Source: Icerya purchasi (Eukaryota > Arthropoda > Insecta > Hemiptera > Monophlebidae). From it: a stretch of 64,000 nucleotides of DNA. The notes under the pieces were generated by a model that ran no database searches, had not been told where the DNA came from, and saw nothing but the letters and a program-made list of their open reading frames with translations. This document shows positions 52,600-64,000 of the stretch, one piece after another. The translations under genes and the position numbers were made by a program. Each line of letters starts with the position of its first letter. Position 1 is the stretch's first letter. The stretch covers positions 535,278,315 to 535,342,314 of the forward strand of contig CM077115.1 in assembly GCA_039619475.1 (NCBI GenBank). The letters are read 5' to 3'.

Positions 52600-54295
52600 T
52601 TAATGGAAACTAGGATACTCGCGGTGTATGTCATTTTTCTAGAAACGGTTGAAACAATTTTGATGTCATTTACAAATTAGGGCTTTTTATGGTCCAGACG
52701 ACCGTTTTTTAACATATTTTTCAGAAAATTCCGTTAAGCGGACAATTAGCAGAAAACGCAAGTGGCTCGTAATTTGGCATTTTTTGAATTCTATATGAGA
52801 TTTATTGCTCATTTGATAATATTAACAGACAATTGTAAGTTGAGCAGCTGCATAAGACACCTCGAAAATTAATTTTGAAAAACGAGAGAAAAATAGGAAT
52901 CAAAAAAAAATTCTTAATCAATAGATTAAGAATTTGCGATTTTATGGCCCAGTAGTATCCGCGAATGAGTTTTGCTCGGTTCAGTACTGATAATCACCGA
53001 AGAAGGAACCTATCGCTACGGTAGTTAAATAATGCGAAGTGACGTCCATTTAACTTGACCTTCCGAGAGCATGAATTAGGGAGCCGGTGATTAGAGGCAG
53101 TGACTAAAATTATGCTCCTGACAGCGGTACTTTTTCTTTTCGACTAGCACTTGCTTCGTTGTAACCGTAATACATATGTAGTTCAACGCGTCTGAGAGAT
53201 TCTAGAGTTAATTGAATAGATTCAAAGACACGAGCTGGTGCAAATATGTAAAAAACAACCCAATCAACGCATCAACGAACACATTCCGCAGTTTCACAAA
53301 ATTATATACTCACCGTCGGAATTTCCGACTTTCATGCGGCCACTGGTAATTACTCGCTATACACGGGAACACAGAGCTGGACTATGTACATAGTCCGTGC
53401 CAGAACACCGCCCGGCTCATAATTACCACTGATAACTGTTTTTTTCCAGCTCCCGCCATTCCCCCGCCGCTAATTTTTGATGCGAATTAGTCGCGAAACA
53501 TTTAATTCTTCTTTGAAAAGGGGGAAAACAAAAAAAGCAGATAGTAGGCAATCGCTACAAAGTTGTGATACGGATGTTCTTATTTCCTTTGTATAAAGTT
53601 ACTAAAACTTTGTTAAATAAATTAATCATTAATCTCCCCGGTTAATTATTGATTGCGAATATACGCTTTTTTAAATTCTTTCATTACTTTCGCGAGTAGT
53701 TTGCTGAATTAATTTTAATTAAGGCTGAATTGCAAGAGATAATATGTAATCGATGGAACGAGGAAAAACAGTAGTGAAGAAATCGAGCGAAAACGCTAAA
53801 ATGATTTATTGTGTCAGAGAAAGCATGCAGCACCGGGGAAACGATTAAAATCCGCGACAATAGTCTACAATATAAGCAGGTTAGCCTGATTACCATTTAA
53901 TGTTCGTCGTTTCTGAGTAAATTAACTGCCGTCATCGGAAAGTTTTACATCGAAAGTCAAAATGCGATAATTATTTAAATTCCTCTCCGAGAGCCGACAA
54001 AAATACATACATACATTACATATATTTAATAATAATACTACTAATAATAATAATCATCATCAAATGGCAATGGCCTATGAGAAGAACAGATCAAAACTGG
54101 ACAACGAGAATTTTACATTGGTATTTACGAGGAGTAGAAAGATCATGAAAATGACTGCATCTGAGGTGGGATTACGAAGATTCAGACGAAGACTGCTGGG
54201 GTCACCTGAATTACCCGAGGCGGGGAAAAATGGCGAAGAATAGTAGCCGTCTAATCTGAAATTGAAGAAGAGGCTAATATCGATCGACCAGCTGA
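52600..54295. other. No gene recognised
   Basis: This stretch is less repetitive than most. It contains an exact palindrome GGACTATGTACATAGTCC (53379-53396). A plus-strand frame near 54070-54240 (LLGSPELPEAGKNGEE) may be a LINE end, unproven. Confidence 0.35.
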
Positions 54296-54299
54296 TAAA

Positions 54300-55440
54300 T
54301 AATAATATACATGTATTCATCATCATTTCCATCTCCTATTCGAGGGGTTGGTGCGGTCCCTCGTTTTACTACAGTCGTCTCTGCCTGGCCACTTGTATTC
54401 CTTCCAAGAGTGAATTTATTCCAGCTATTCCATGTATGTAATCCATCCGTCTCCTTCCTCCTTGTGGTCTTTTTCCCTGAATTTTCCCTTGTATGGTAGT
54501 CGTGAAAAGGTCTTCTTCTCTTATTTTAGGTCCAAAGTATTTCTTCTTTTTTGCTCCTTCTTTGATGATATCCTATTAGCCGTTTGGCTTACCAATTTTA
54601 CATTTATCCAGTACTACCGCATTTTGTTACTTTTTCCTGCCATGATATTCTGTGCATTCTTCTGTAGTACTATAATTCGAAAGCATTGATTTTCTTTTTG
54701 TTGGCCTCCGATATCGTCCAGCTTTCCGAAGCGTATCGCATTGTTGACCATACGAAGCAGTGAAGGATTCTCATTTTTAATTGTCTGTTCAGTTTTCTCT
54801 CTTTAAGCACTCGTTCTAAATTATTAAATGCAGTTCTGCCACACAGCCTATTCTTCTTCTTATTTCATCATCGTTTTTCCCATTTTCTGTAATTAAATTC
54901 CCCAAGTAGATGTACTTGGTTACTTGTTCAATTTTTCCCCCATCTATATATGCATTTCTACAGGAGGTCTATTTAATGTTTTGGCTATTTCTAGTGACTT
55001 TTGTCTTTTTAACGTTTATTTTCATTGCTAATTTTCTGCCTTCTACTGATATTATGTTCATTATTTTTTGTAAATTTCTTCTGGACTCTGCTACATATAC
55101 TCGCGGTCATCAACTAGCTTATATGCTTGTTCCGTTTATATTAAATCCGAGTCTATTAATATTTCCCATTCTGACTATTTCTTCCGCGTATGCGTTGAAC
55201 AGTCTCGGTGACAACGGGCATCCTTGTCGTACGCCCCTTGCTATATGGCAATATTCTTTTGATTGTTCCTGTCCTATTCGTGCAGTTGCCTTCTGGTTCC
55301 AATATATATATATATATATATGTTTAATTATATTTATGTCTCTTTTATCTAATCCGTATTTAATAAGTATATCCATTAGTTGCTTATGTTGTACCCTATC
55401 GAAGGCTTTTTCAAAGCACAGATATACGTCCCTATTCACA
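54300..55440 (-). pseudogene. RTE-like LINE reverse transcriptase relic, active site deleted
   Basis: The minus strand reads CFEKAFDRVQHKQLMDILIK, then HIARGVRQGCPLSPRLFNAY, then REYVAESRRNLQKIMNI, AMKINVKKTKV, YIYLGNLITENGKNDDEIRR, and MRYASESWTISEANKKKINA with FELL. The block order is that of RTE/CR1-like LINEs. Where YADDTV should precede LAESRRNLQ, only REYV remains, so the catalytic Asp pair is deleted. A TA microsatellite sits within the RT after IIKH. Distinct from the element at 45-48 kb. Confidence 0.7.
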
Positions 55441-55444
55441 TCTA

Positions 55445-56390
55445 TTGCCCTTTGGCTGAGGATTCGTAGTAGCGAAATCGCAATGTATTAGTTTATTTAA
55501 ATATTAAACACTTTTATTTATCCTGTCTGTTAAATTAATAGTTAATATTGTGAGCGTGTATTATCGGGTAGAATACTTAAATTAGACCTTTCCAGTCTTT
55601 GCTTTGCTTTTCTTTTTTAAAAATTTAATTATTAATTTCTTAAATTATAAAATAATTCGGGTTTCTTTCTTGTATTTCGTGATAGTTTCATAATTAATGA
55701 AACAAAAATACGCAAATATACAAACTTTTCGCAAACAGTAAATGCAAGTCCCTGACTTAATCAGCGTAGAAGACACACACATTTACGCGTTTATTTTACT
55801 AATTCTACACTGGAACAGATAACGTAATGTCTGAAGAGAAGATATGGGGCTTAGTTTAGGTCAAAATTGACGTAATTTCTGTGTACCTCCCGATGAAAAC
55901 ATTCAAAATTTTTAAAAACGAATAAATTGAATGAGAAAAATATTTTTGCACATATAAAATAAGGAGATAAATTAAAAGAAGAGTACGCGTTAGAATTGAA
56001 TTTATTTCTTCCACCGATTTAAAATTAAAATTTTTTTCTTGTAATTATTTTCCACCCATTTCTATTGCTAAATTGCGAATATAATTTAAAAAGCGGGAAA
56101 CAAAATTTTAATTGTAAAATTTATTTTGGGCGAAATTTTAAAAAAAAAGAAGAAAAAATTAAAAAAAAAAAAAAATCCCGACCCCAAGATTTACTCTAGA
56201 AATTGAATCAAAATACACTAAGAAATAAAAAAATAATTACTCGCTAAGAATATCTCATATATAGTGTAATATATACTTCAGGGGGATAATTAATTATTCT
56301 TAAAGATCGATACTTATTAGAATCAGTATGAAATTTAAATCGCAACAATTAATAAGCTCATATTAAGTAAAATTCCCTCTTTCAACTTGC
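55445..56390. other. No gene recognised
   Basis: AT-rich DNA with A runs near 56142-56175. No supported feature. Confidence 0.4.
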
Positions 56391-56394
56391 TACC

Positions 56395-56535
56395 ACTCTA
56401 TGGTTAAATTTTCATCCTAAATTCTGGTCAGATATTTGCGCTTCTTCCTTCGCTAACAATCATTTCTTCTATCTGTCCACATCCAGCCAAATCTTCCTAC
56501 CTACCCTTGTGGTTTTATGCCTTTCCTATTCTATG
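56395..56535 (+). pseudogene. I-type LINE scrap, plus strand
   Basis: FHPKFWSDICASSFANNHFF-like text with FYLSVHIQPNLPTYP corresponds to the 'SFSNxxSFYLSVQPNLPSNPW' region of I-type ORF2. It lies tail-on to a minus-strand relic of the same family. Confidence 0.4.
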
Positions 56536-56559
56536 AAATTCCGTTGTGTAATCTCTATT

Positions 56560-57190
56560 ATTCGTTTGCGTCTTTTTGTTTTTTTTTTTAATTTGTTGAA
56601 AAAGAGAAAAGACATTGACTCGAGAAAAGCGAAAAGGATGAGAAACGGTATCAGATGTGTTTATGTGATCAGATATGGAGGATAGGAAAGACTCAAGTGC
56701 TGGAATGGCCGCGGCTGATGGCAAGGAGAGAACAAAATACGCACAATACATATTTGGAAGAGACCAATTGACAAAAGAGTAAAAGGAAGAACGTTCGGAA
56801 GCGTGACAGGTGCACTCGAAACAAAATGTGATTAGCGTCCCCTATATAAAGTTGTGAGAGGAAGGGTGCAGGGGAAAGAGAGGAGAGGGGACTAGAGAAA
56901 TAAGGAAGCAAACTGTACCCAAAGCGTAGGCGACAGATTGCAGAGAGAGTTGAACGCCGCATGGAGGGAAAATTGATTGATAAGACGGTAGATTCGGCTG
57001 GATAAAAAGATAGAAGGAATCCGGATTTGAGTATGAGGAATATGGAGTTTAACCATAGTTTGGAATGAGCTGAAGTGGAGAGGAGATTAACATTATGAGA
57101 TGAAAAAACGCTGACAAATTCACCGGTAGAATAGGATGAACGAGCTAGTGTATCGGCCGAGTCTTCCGATTCCAGAGTGCTCACGTTTGC
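56560..57190 (-). pseudogene. I-type LINE ORF2 C-terminal relic
   Basis: Minus-strand frames show ESEDSADTLARSSYSTGEFV (RNase H end), NVNLLSTSAHSKLWLNS, MRRSTLSAICRLRFGYSLLP, GDANHILF and finally FVLSLPSAAAIPALESFLSS. Each aligns in order with the C-terminal part of the full LINE (NINLLSSAAHNQLWFNS, MRRSSISAICRLRFGHSWLP, FILSLPSPSVIRVLDTF). A T run near 56579-56590 is the tail. Frameshifts near 56700-56760 break it. Confidence 0.75.
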
Positions 57191-57194
57191 GTCT

Positions 57195-60100
57195 TAATCG
57201 TATTACCTTCCTCGCGTTTTTACTTTCATTCAACTCTCTGGAACAGTTTTTTAGTGAAAAAATTGTTTATTACATTTATGGTATAAAAGGTTACGTAATA
57301 AACCGTGTAAATTTTTCATCAATTGATGCCGAAGACGTGTGTCTAAATATTCGATGTTCTATTCCGCTATTACTTAATTCGGTTTTATCAAAGAAATACC
57401 TTTAAATAAGAGTAAAAAAAAAACTCCTGTAGCTTGGCTAACGGTCGAAATTTAATTGAGTGTACTCTGTGTTGTTAGTTATGTCCGAAAACATTTCTTT
57501 AAATTGAGGTAGTATTTGTAATTCATTAAAGTGAAAAACTTTATACTTACTTTTCTTTGTTAATAAGGGGAATTTATTTATTTCATATTTATGAAAATTT
57601 TAATCTACATTTAAAAAGTAATCTTCTAAAAAGGCAATATTTCGTGTATTATACATTTTAAAAAAAAACATTTCTTACCATATTCATCAGAACGTCATCT
57701 AAACATACTCTGTATATAACCAGTTTTAACTCTTATATGTTGCTTATTCGACTATATTTAAAAATTAACAGTGTTAATTACACTTATACATTCGAAGCAT
57801 TTTTATCTGATGTATTTATATTTTTCTCCTACGATCATTCTAAAATTCCTTGCAAGTTTGTTAAAAAATTGCCATACGCAGAGCATCACAAAATTGATAC
57901 AGCCCGCAGATATAGAAATATCACTATAATCCTACGTGGCATTACTTATAGCTCATAATCTCAACTGAGATGTATTTAACGTGTAAATGCTACACTCTCA
58001 TAGACCTCTTAATCGGTGTTGCGCACTAGATTTCCGAGGATGTTGTGACGTGTACCTCTTATTCAAAAATCCACATTACTGTTACAATTATTATATTGTA
58101 AAGAACGGTGGACATCACGTAATAAAATAAGTCATCGAAATATTGAGACTTCTAATGTTTAGTATGCGTCATTTTGAAACGAGATATGACTAAACGTTAA
58201 TATTGGCGCGGTAAATAAACTTAAAATTTCGATCAGATTCTTAATATATATTCCGAGTTTTGGTAAAAGAAAAAATAATAAATACAATAAAATTTTGGAC
58301 ATAATGATAATAATGGCAATGAAAAGGTTGTCATTGTTACCATTTCGAAAAATGTACACTAGCGAGAGGTACCGATAGGAATCTGCTTTTTTGGGAGTTG
58401 CGTTCAAAGTCTTGGTTTACTAATAAGAGTCCTGTGAACAGTTACTACGAACCGAGTGAATGAATTTTATATAGTTGATCAGTCGAACGAGGATAACAAA
58501 AGGAACAGTGAACAGAATAACAGCGACGGTAAATTGTATAAGAAGAGCGCTCCGCTCGGCCTTGTTCCTGGCTAGTTTTAAGTTTAGTCGGTTGTTTGTA
58601 AGGAGTTTAAAAGTTAAATGCTGCATTTCGATGTGACGCTATTTACCGAGAAAATAAGTTATTTGAAATGCAAGGACGGCGGACATTACCAGTTCACATA
58701 ACCGAACCGACTAATATACTTCTACGTTATTAAATAATTATAATCATGACGACGATAATTTGAAGTTCCGTCGTAATCGGCTCAGCTCCATGTCAACATA
58801 CGACAACTTACTGTCTTTGATAGCATCGATAAGTTGAAAACGACCGCAATGACATTGTAAAACTAGTTTCGGTAAATCTCGCATTATTATTACCGTTCTT
58901 GTTTTCAGCGCCAAATTTTATGGAAGTTTTTTCAACGTTTGCTCGATTTTTTCGTACAGACTAAAACGTTCACTGCGAACTGGTTGCATGTTCGAGCTGG
59001 GTAGATTGGTCGCTCCGATTGGATAGAGCTGCTCTTAGACCGCAACTTAACCCCGAATCCCGAATAAAGTTCACTAGCGAATTTTTAATTGGACGACCGG
59101 AAAGTCGCCAGCGATGAATAGAAAAGTTTTTCGCGAATTCCTCATTTATTCCAAAAACTTTAAAAACCGGTTTCTTTGCCGTATAATTTATATACGTAAT
59201 CGGGAATTATAAAAATCGGGTAGATGAACAGAATTTAGTATCGTATACGCTTTGCAGTGGTACTACTCCCGATGATATTAAGCACACCTTATGTCCGGCT
59301 TTCAGTACTTTACGTTGTTCGTATTGCCTCTTTTTCCGAGCTTACACTAACACCTGATGGTAATATTGAGAGTTTTCTTTTATCTTCTGAAGCAGCGATT
59401 AAGTTGAAATTTTCGATTATCTGATAATTAATTATTTATTTGGCTTATTATTGAAGTCAACCGTGAATCCAAATTAATTACAGAAAACTTAATCAATTCT
59501 GTGCTGCCGGAGTGCTTCGCGCACAACTCTTTTATCATTAACTATACAGATGATCCACAGATATCATTGACTAACACTGTGCACTCGCAATTTATTTCGT
59601 ATTGTTATTATTAACATTTGTCGTATTTATTATTAACTTTGCTATAAATGCGTGTATCTGTACGTTTCATTAATACTTTCCTATTTTTATTTATTCACTT
59701 TTTTTTCCTTCCTCTGTTTATGAAGTAATAATTTTCTTTTTTCTCCTAAGCTTTAGCCTCATTCTTCTAACTTATTATACGTTTACAACCTTAACTACTT
59801 ACAGTATCAGGGACTATGTTTTTGATTCCTGTTATTGTGTTCATACTTTTAGTGCACTTTGCAGGGAGTTTTCACACACATTATTTATTTTAAGCTTTTT
59901 ATTACACTTTTAATTTTTTTGATTTCACACTACTGGTTAAATTTGTTCTTACACAATACCTACTGCCTGCTCTTTTATTCAAAAATAAATAAATTTGTCC
60001 TTCCAGAGGTTACCTGGTGCGTGAGGAAGTACGAATGACAGCACTGTGGGAGTGCTGTACAGAAAATAGCATCAAAATAATAAAGATTTGAAAATTATTA

Positions 60101-61130
60101 GACATTAAGGTTTACAAATTGCCTACGTTTTAAAGTGCGGATGCGAAATACAGTGTCTCGTATGATCATACGAACTGGTTGACTGTGTTAGCTATCGACT
60201 TGCTGCATGAGACAACTCGGCGGAAATAGTCCGTGAAGAAAAAACCTATTCCAGCCAGAGTTAATTAAGTTCTTTATTCTTAAGAAATAGTTATATAATT
60301 CGTCTACGAACCTCTCCTGTGTTGGTGCATGGAAATTCACGTTCGTCATCTTCAATGAAATCTACCCACGGGTTAAATGTAGAAGAAAAAGCGCTATAGT
60401 AATTGATTAATCAGAAATTCTTTCGATTAATATTAACTCTGTGAAACAGTAAAGGTGACTCGGATAAAACCTAGCGTACTACTCCCGGTGCAAAATGCGC
60501 GCTTTTAAAATAAAATGAAATACCCCTTATTGTCGTGTCTATACAGAATATACACGTCGATGTAACGTAAATATCTCGGTGATGCAACAAATTAATAGAA
60601 CGGTTATTAATTCATTTCGAACGGATTATTACCATATATGTATGTATATCGTGTTATTGGAGATACTGTAAGGTATTTAATAAAATTATATATATTAATG
60701 ATTTACTAGTTACTGTGTGATATAAGTTACACTAACCAAAATTATCTTTAAAAGCTTTATTAAAAACAGAAATGTACATTACCGAGATGAAATAGTTCAG
60801 ATTTAACATTATGCGGAACTAAATAAATATTTCTCACTTATAGAAAAGTGGATATCGGTAGAGGTTTCAAAAAGGGGAATCGATAAATTACCGTATATCA
60901 TCCGTAAGTCCAACAGACATACCTAAAAAAAAAAAACAAAAAAAAACGTAATATATAAATAAAAACACAAACGCACGCCTCCGTATTTCGTTAATGACAT
61001 TATAAGAAAGCTCTATCGGAACAATTTAAAAGATAAATCCAAGTACGTTGAAATAAAACAGCGCTTGTTAACAACGCGTATGAATAAAAAGTGGGAAGAA
61101 TAGATTATAAAACTAATTAATTACTTAATT
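57195..61130. other. About 4 kb without a recognised feature
   Basis: No SINE, LINE or MITE was seen. Minus-strand text at 58420-58626 contains a hydrophobic run (LLIQFTVAVILFTVPFVILV), and on the same strand TATATAAAA near 58470; neither is enough to call a gene or promoter. A runs near 60925-60945. Confidence 0.4.
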
Positions 61131-61132
61131 AT

Positions 61133-61363
61133 TATAATAAAATAAACTTTAATAACAAACAATATAGATCAATAAATTAGATAAATACCTATTTAGAAAC
61201 GTTTTCGGGCATAACCCATCATCAGCTAACACTAACTTAAAGGAAACTTAAAACATAAAGTTAGTGTTAGCTGATGATGGGTTATGCCCGAAAACGTTTC
61301 TAAATAGGTATTTATCTAATTTATTGATCTATATTGTTTGTTATTAAAGTTTATTTTATTATA
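61133..61363. repeat. Perfect 106-bp inverted repeat
   Basis: Arms 61133-61238 and 61258-61363 are exact reverse complements, separated by 19 nt. The arm contains GCTGATGATGGGTTATGCCC then GAAAACG. No open frame crosses it. Perfect identity points to recent formation or to continuing correction between the arms; an assembly artefact must be excluded. Confidence 0.95.
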
Positions 61364-63140
61364 CCATTTTAACAAACAGGATGTATTCACCTACATTTAC
61401 TTAATTATTACTTAAAAACGACTTGTGCATGTAGAGAGAAACTGCAATAGACGCACACTGTATTCTTCTACGTATTGGCTTATTTTTTTTTTTTTATATG
61501 TAAAAATACAGAATAATAATAAAATGTAATATACGTTTTTATGTAAAATGGCCTGTATATAAAAAAAAATACTATTTAAATATAATCGGATAGCTGGAGT
61601 ATTATTAAGATTTTTAAACGCGTTTATTTATTAGGATCTCGACGGCAATAGCCTTGACGAAGTCCTCAAAAAAGTTAATGAATATCTAAATAAATTTAAG
61701 AAAAAAAAAAAGTTTTTACTTTTTATCTCAATTATTAACCGACCTTGACCACTTCTTTTTTTTTTTTTTTTTTTTCTCGTTTTTATTGCTTTCGGATTTT
61801 GTTCCCCCCATTCTGGCTTTAGTAATAATTCTTTCCAACGATGATTGCTAGAGGGGAAAATATTCCTAAAGTCAGTTTATGAATCGGACTGTTTTATCGA
61901 AATGTGCCGGATACTCTCTTGTACAAGTATCGGCAGATTGTTTAAACTGCCGCTATGTTGCCTAGCGAGCTTATCTAATTATCCTATAGCGCACATGCAA
62001 ATATGAAAATTAAAAAAAAAAAAAAAATAAAAAAAAATAGAATAAAACAGAAGATTACGCGTAGTATCTCCGTTTAATTAATCTGCAGGTAACTCGTAAA
62101 TGTGCGGATCATTAAGAAGCACACCGAACGGTACTGCATTCGAAGATTTTCATCATCATTGTAGGATAAGAAAAAGATGAGGAAACCAGCCCCCATGTTG
62201 AGGTTTGCGTAATTATAATTTCGCTGATTACGTATACCAGTTCGGAAACAGGTTGACTATATTCATACATTTATGTTCTTCTTCTATTGTCTCCTGCGTT
62301 ATGCGTTTCTACTATTGAAGTTTCATGCAATGGGGAACACAGTTTGCTTGGCACGTCTCCCGTTGATGCATTGTATTAAGTAACACTATATAAAACCAAT
62401 CGATTATCGATAAACAATTTTTGATCCGAATATTGACGGATAGTTTTCAGTTTCCGATTAATAATTCCCTGAGCGGCGCGGGGAAAAAATAAATAAAAAT
62501 TGACCGGTTTTAAGATTTTTTAGAAAAGTATCACGGTAATAAGAGGCGTCTTCGCGCAGGTAAAAGATACGATGTTGGCGTATACGCTTTTGATCCAAAA
62601 GAAACCGAATTGTAGACTTTGCCATACTCCTTTAAATTACTTACACACATGATTCTTTTTTGTATATTTAATTTTTTTTCTTCTATAAGACGTGTTAACA
62701 CGATTATTTGCTAAGGGTGACTTTTCACAGCGAGATGTTAATTAAGTAACAAAGTGTTGTTTATTTGATATACTCAATACAATCATAATTTTCGTTTAAA
62801 TAATTAAATACATCATTATATGGTAAACAAAAACATCCGCGTACGTAATTTTAATCGGAAAAAGGGTGTTAATTCAATATATGTTTAGTTACATTTCGAA
62901 CAATTATTTATAAGCTCGTTTTTTTTTTGTTTGTTTTTTTTTTTTTATTGTATGTATTTTTGTAAATATCCGCAGGAATTTTTTAAATTTAAATATTAAT
63001 ACACAAGTGTCGCCTGCAATTACAAGGTTGCTCCGTATGCATCGCCAGATGCTCTTTAAAAAGAACCTGTTTAGATTGTATGCAAACACACCTGAATATT
63101 CGAAGAACTGTTGGCCCACGGTTACTGGTCAGCATTAATT
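61364..63140. other. No gene recognised
   Basis: AT-rich DNA with T runs near 61485, 61757 and 62937 and an A run near 62010. No coding feature. Confidence 0.4.
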
Positions 63141-63144
63141 CCAC

Positions 63145-63665
63145 CGGTTTCGTGCGACGCAGTATACTATTGTCCGAGAATCTGGTTGACTGTAAAGGAC
63201 ATGCTGCTGGAGGAGAGATATGCCGATTCTTATTGTGAATATTCTTTGCGTGTTATTTCAAATGCCACTAAGCCATTAAATAGCACACTCGTACTTGTCG
63301 ATTGAGATAAGCAAAGCTGCCCCATTTTTCTGTGAACAATGTATATCTGAAGGAGCTGCTGGGATGTGGAGTTTGCAGAGAGGAGACATTTACGTTTGTA
63401 GGAGGAGCCGACAGGATTTCTGTGGCAGCCTAATCTGCCCGTTCATTTATCCAGAACTCCCCGATATGTGCGGGAACCCAGTTTACGTTGTGTTTCATTT
63501 TTGCAGCCAGGCAATTAGTAACGACAGAGGCAAGCAGAGACTCCAACAAACGAATCCGTAATCAAGAGAGCCAGGCTTCGCTAGTAATTTCGAGGCATAA
63601 ACGGATCCCATAAATCTCGGCCTCCAAAACTGTACGGAAGTGTCCGTCAGCAGTCGACTACTGTA
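63145..63665 (-). pseudogene. LINE RNase H relic
   Basis: The minus strand encodes TVLEAEIYGIRLCLEI (Glu block), LLITDSFVGVSACL (Asp block) and NVNWVPAHIGEFWINERAD (tail with the last Asp), then PPTNVNVSSLQT. These are the RNase H motifs in correct order. A frameshift and two stops interrupt them. The TDGS start is not visible. The plus-strand frames at 63111-63561 are antisense shadows. The sequence is distinct from the I-type family at 6-12 kb. Confidence 0.65.
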
Positions 63666-63669
63666 CCGC

Positions 63670-64000
63670 TTTTGCCGTTGATTTCGTATAGCGATACGAA
63701 ATTAAGTAGATGGTTAGAACCTTGGCCTAAGTATTTTCCTGCCGTAAAGCGCACTATATTATAAACAACTAAAAAAAGAAAACATATATTATACCAGCAG
63801 ACACGACAATTTTAAAAATAGTTGCCAACAATAAACTTTTAAATACAGTCGAAGATTATTATATTAATAACTACAAAGAATGACATTAAACATACAGCAA
63901 ACAATACCAAAAAAAACAACAAAAAAACATGTTATTTAATATAAAAACTTTATTAAATTAAAATATGATAAAATTTAAATATGTATATTTATTTTTCATA
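63670..64000. other. No gene recognised
   Basis: AT-rich DNA to the window edge. Confidence 0.4.

Noticed and set aside
54070..54240. LINE C-terminal frame (LLGSPELPEAGKNGEE) on the plus strand
   Set aside because: Only one weak block and no supporting upstream motifs.
54311..55491. Several plus-strand frames up to 193 codons
   Set aside because: Antisense to the RTE-like RT relic on the minus strand.
58420..58626. Small membrane protein or TATA promoter
   Set aside because: A single hydrophobic run and a TATATAAAA word in AT-rich DNA are not enough.
63111..63561. Two adjacent Cys-containing plus-strand frames that look gene-like
   Set aside because: The minus strand encodes ordered RNase H motifs across the same bases, which explains the composition.

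Overview
The window is AT-rich eukaryotic DNA, most likely from an insect or another arthropod. The evidence is the transposon content: an I-type non-LTR retrotransposon (LINE) with RNase H, RTE-like and Jockey-like LINE relics, a Helentron-type rolling-circle element, tRNA-derived SINEs and several MITEs, plus long A/T homopolymers and (TA)n tracts. I found no host protein-coding gene I would defend. The best host candidate is one very short possible exon near 52.5 kb. The window reads as intergenic or intronic DNA that has filled with transposons in several waves.

Layout. 0-6.2 kb: a pogo/Tigger transposase relic, a LINE 3' relic, a MITE and a worn SINE. 6.27-12.29 kb (minus strand): a nearly complete I-type LINE with ORF1 (three zinc knuckles), an extra overlapping ORF built from tandem repeats, and ORF2 (endonuclease, reverse transcriptase, RNase H) that is broken once, inside RNase H. 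Directly upstream in element sense (12.29-13.6 kb) lies a related but internally deleted copy. 15-27.6 kb: worn SINEs, an RTE-like relic with an inversion, an I-type relic with inverted 5' part, and a Jockey-like relic. 27.6-32.1 kb (minus): helicase and endonuclease parts of a Helentron and a possible OTU domain, interrupted by a plus-strand LINE 3' end and a MITE. 32.5-39 kb: a large (TA)n tract, two good SINE copies, a 13-bp satellite and LINE C-terminal scraps. 39.8-48.2 kb: a LINE RT-RNase H relic, a second SINE family, a TIR element with a nested MITE, a SINE whose 3' tail matches the I-type LINE, a 68-bp tandem array, an RTE-like LINE of about 2.6 kb and a second copy of the MITE from 5 kb. 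49.4-57.2 kb: SINE, two I-type relics in head-to-tail order, an RTE-like relic and another I-type relic. 57.2-64 kb: sparse, with a perfect 106-bp inverted repeat at 61.1-61.4 kb and an RNase H relic near 63.4 kb.

How the parts relate. The I-type LINE (6.3-12.3 kb), its deleted relative (12.3-13.6 kb), worn copies at 21.7-23.3, 27.3, 50.4-52.2 and 56.4-57.2 kb, and the SINE at 43.6 kb share protein or 3'-end features, which suggests one LINE lineage that also mobilised a SINE. Two RTE-like LINEs and another SINE share a GAA-rich 3' tail. All calls come from reading translations and repeats by eye; no database search was possible.
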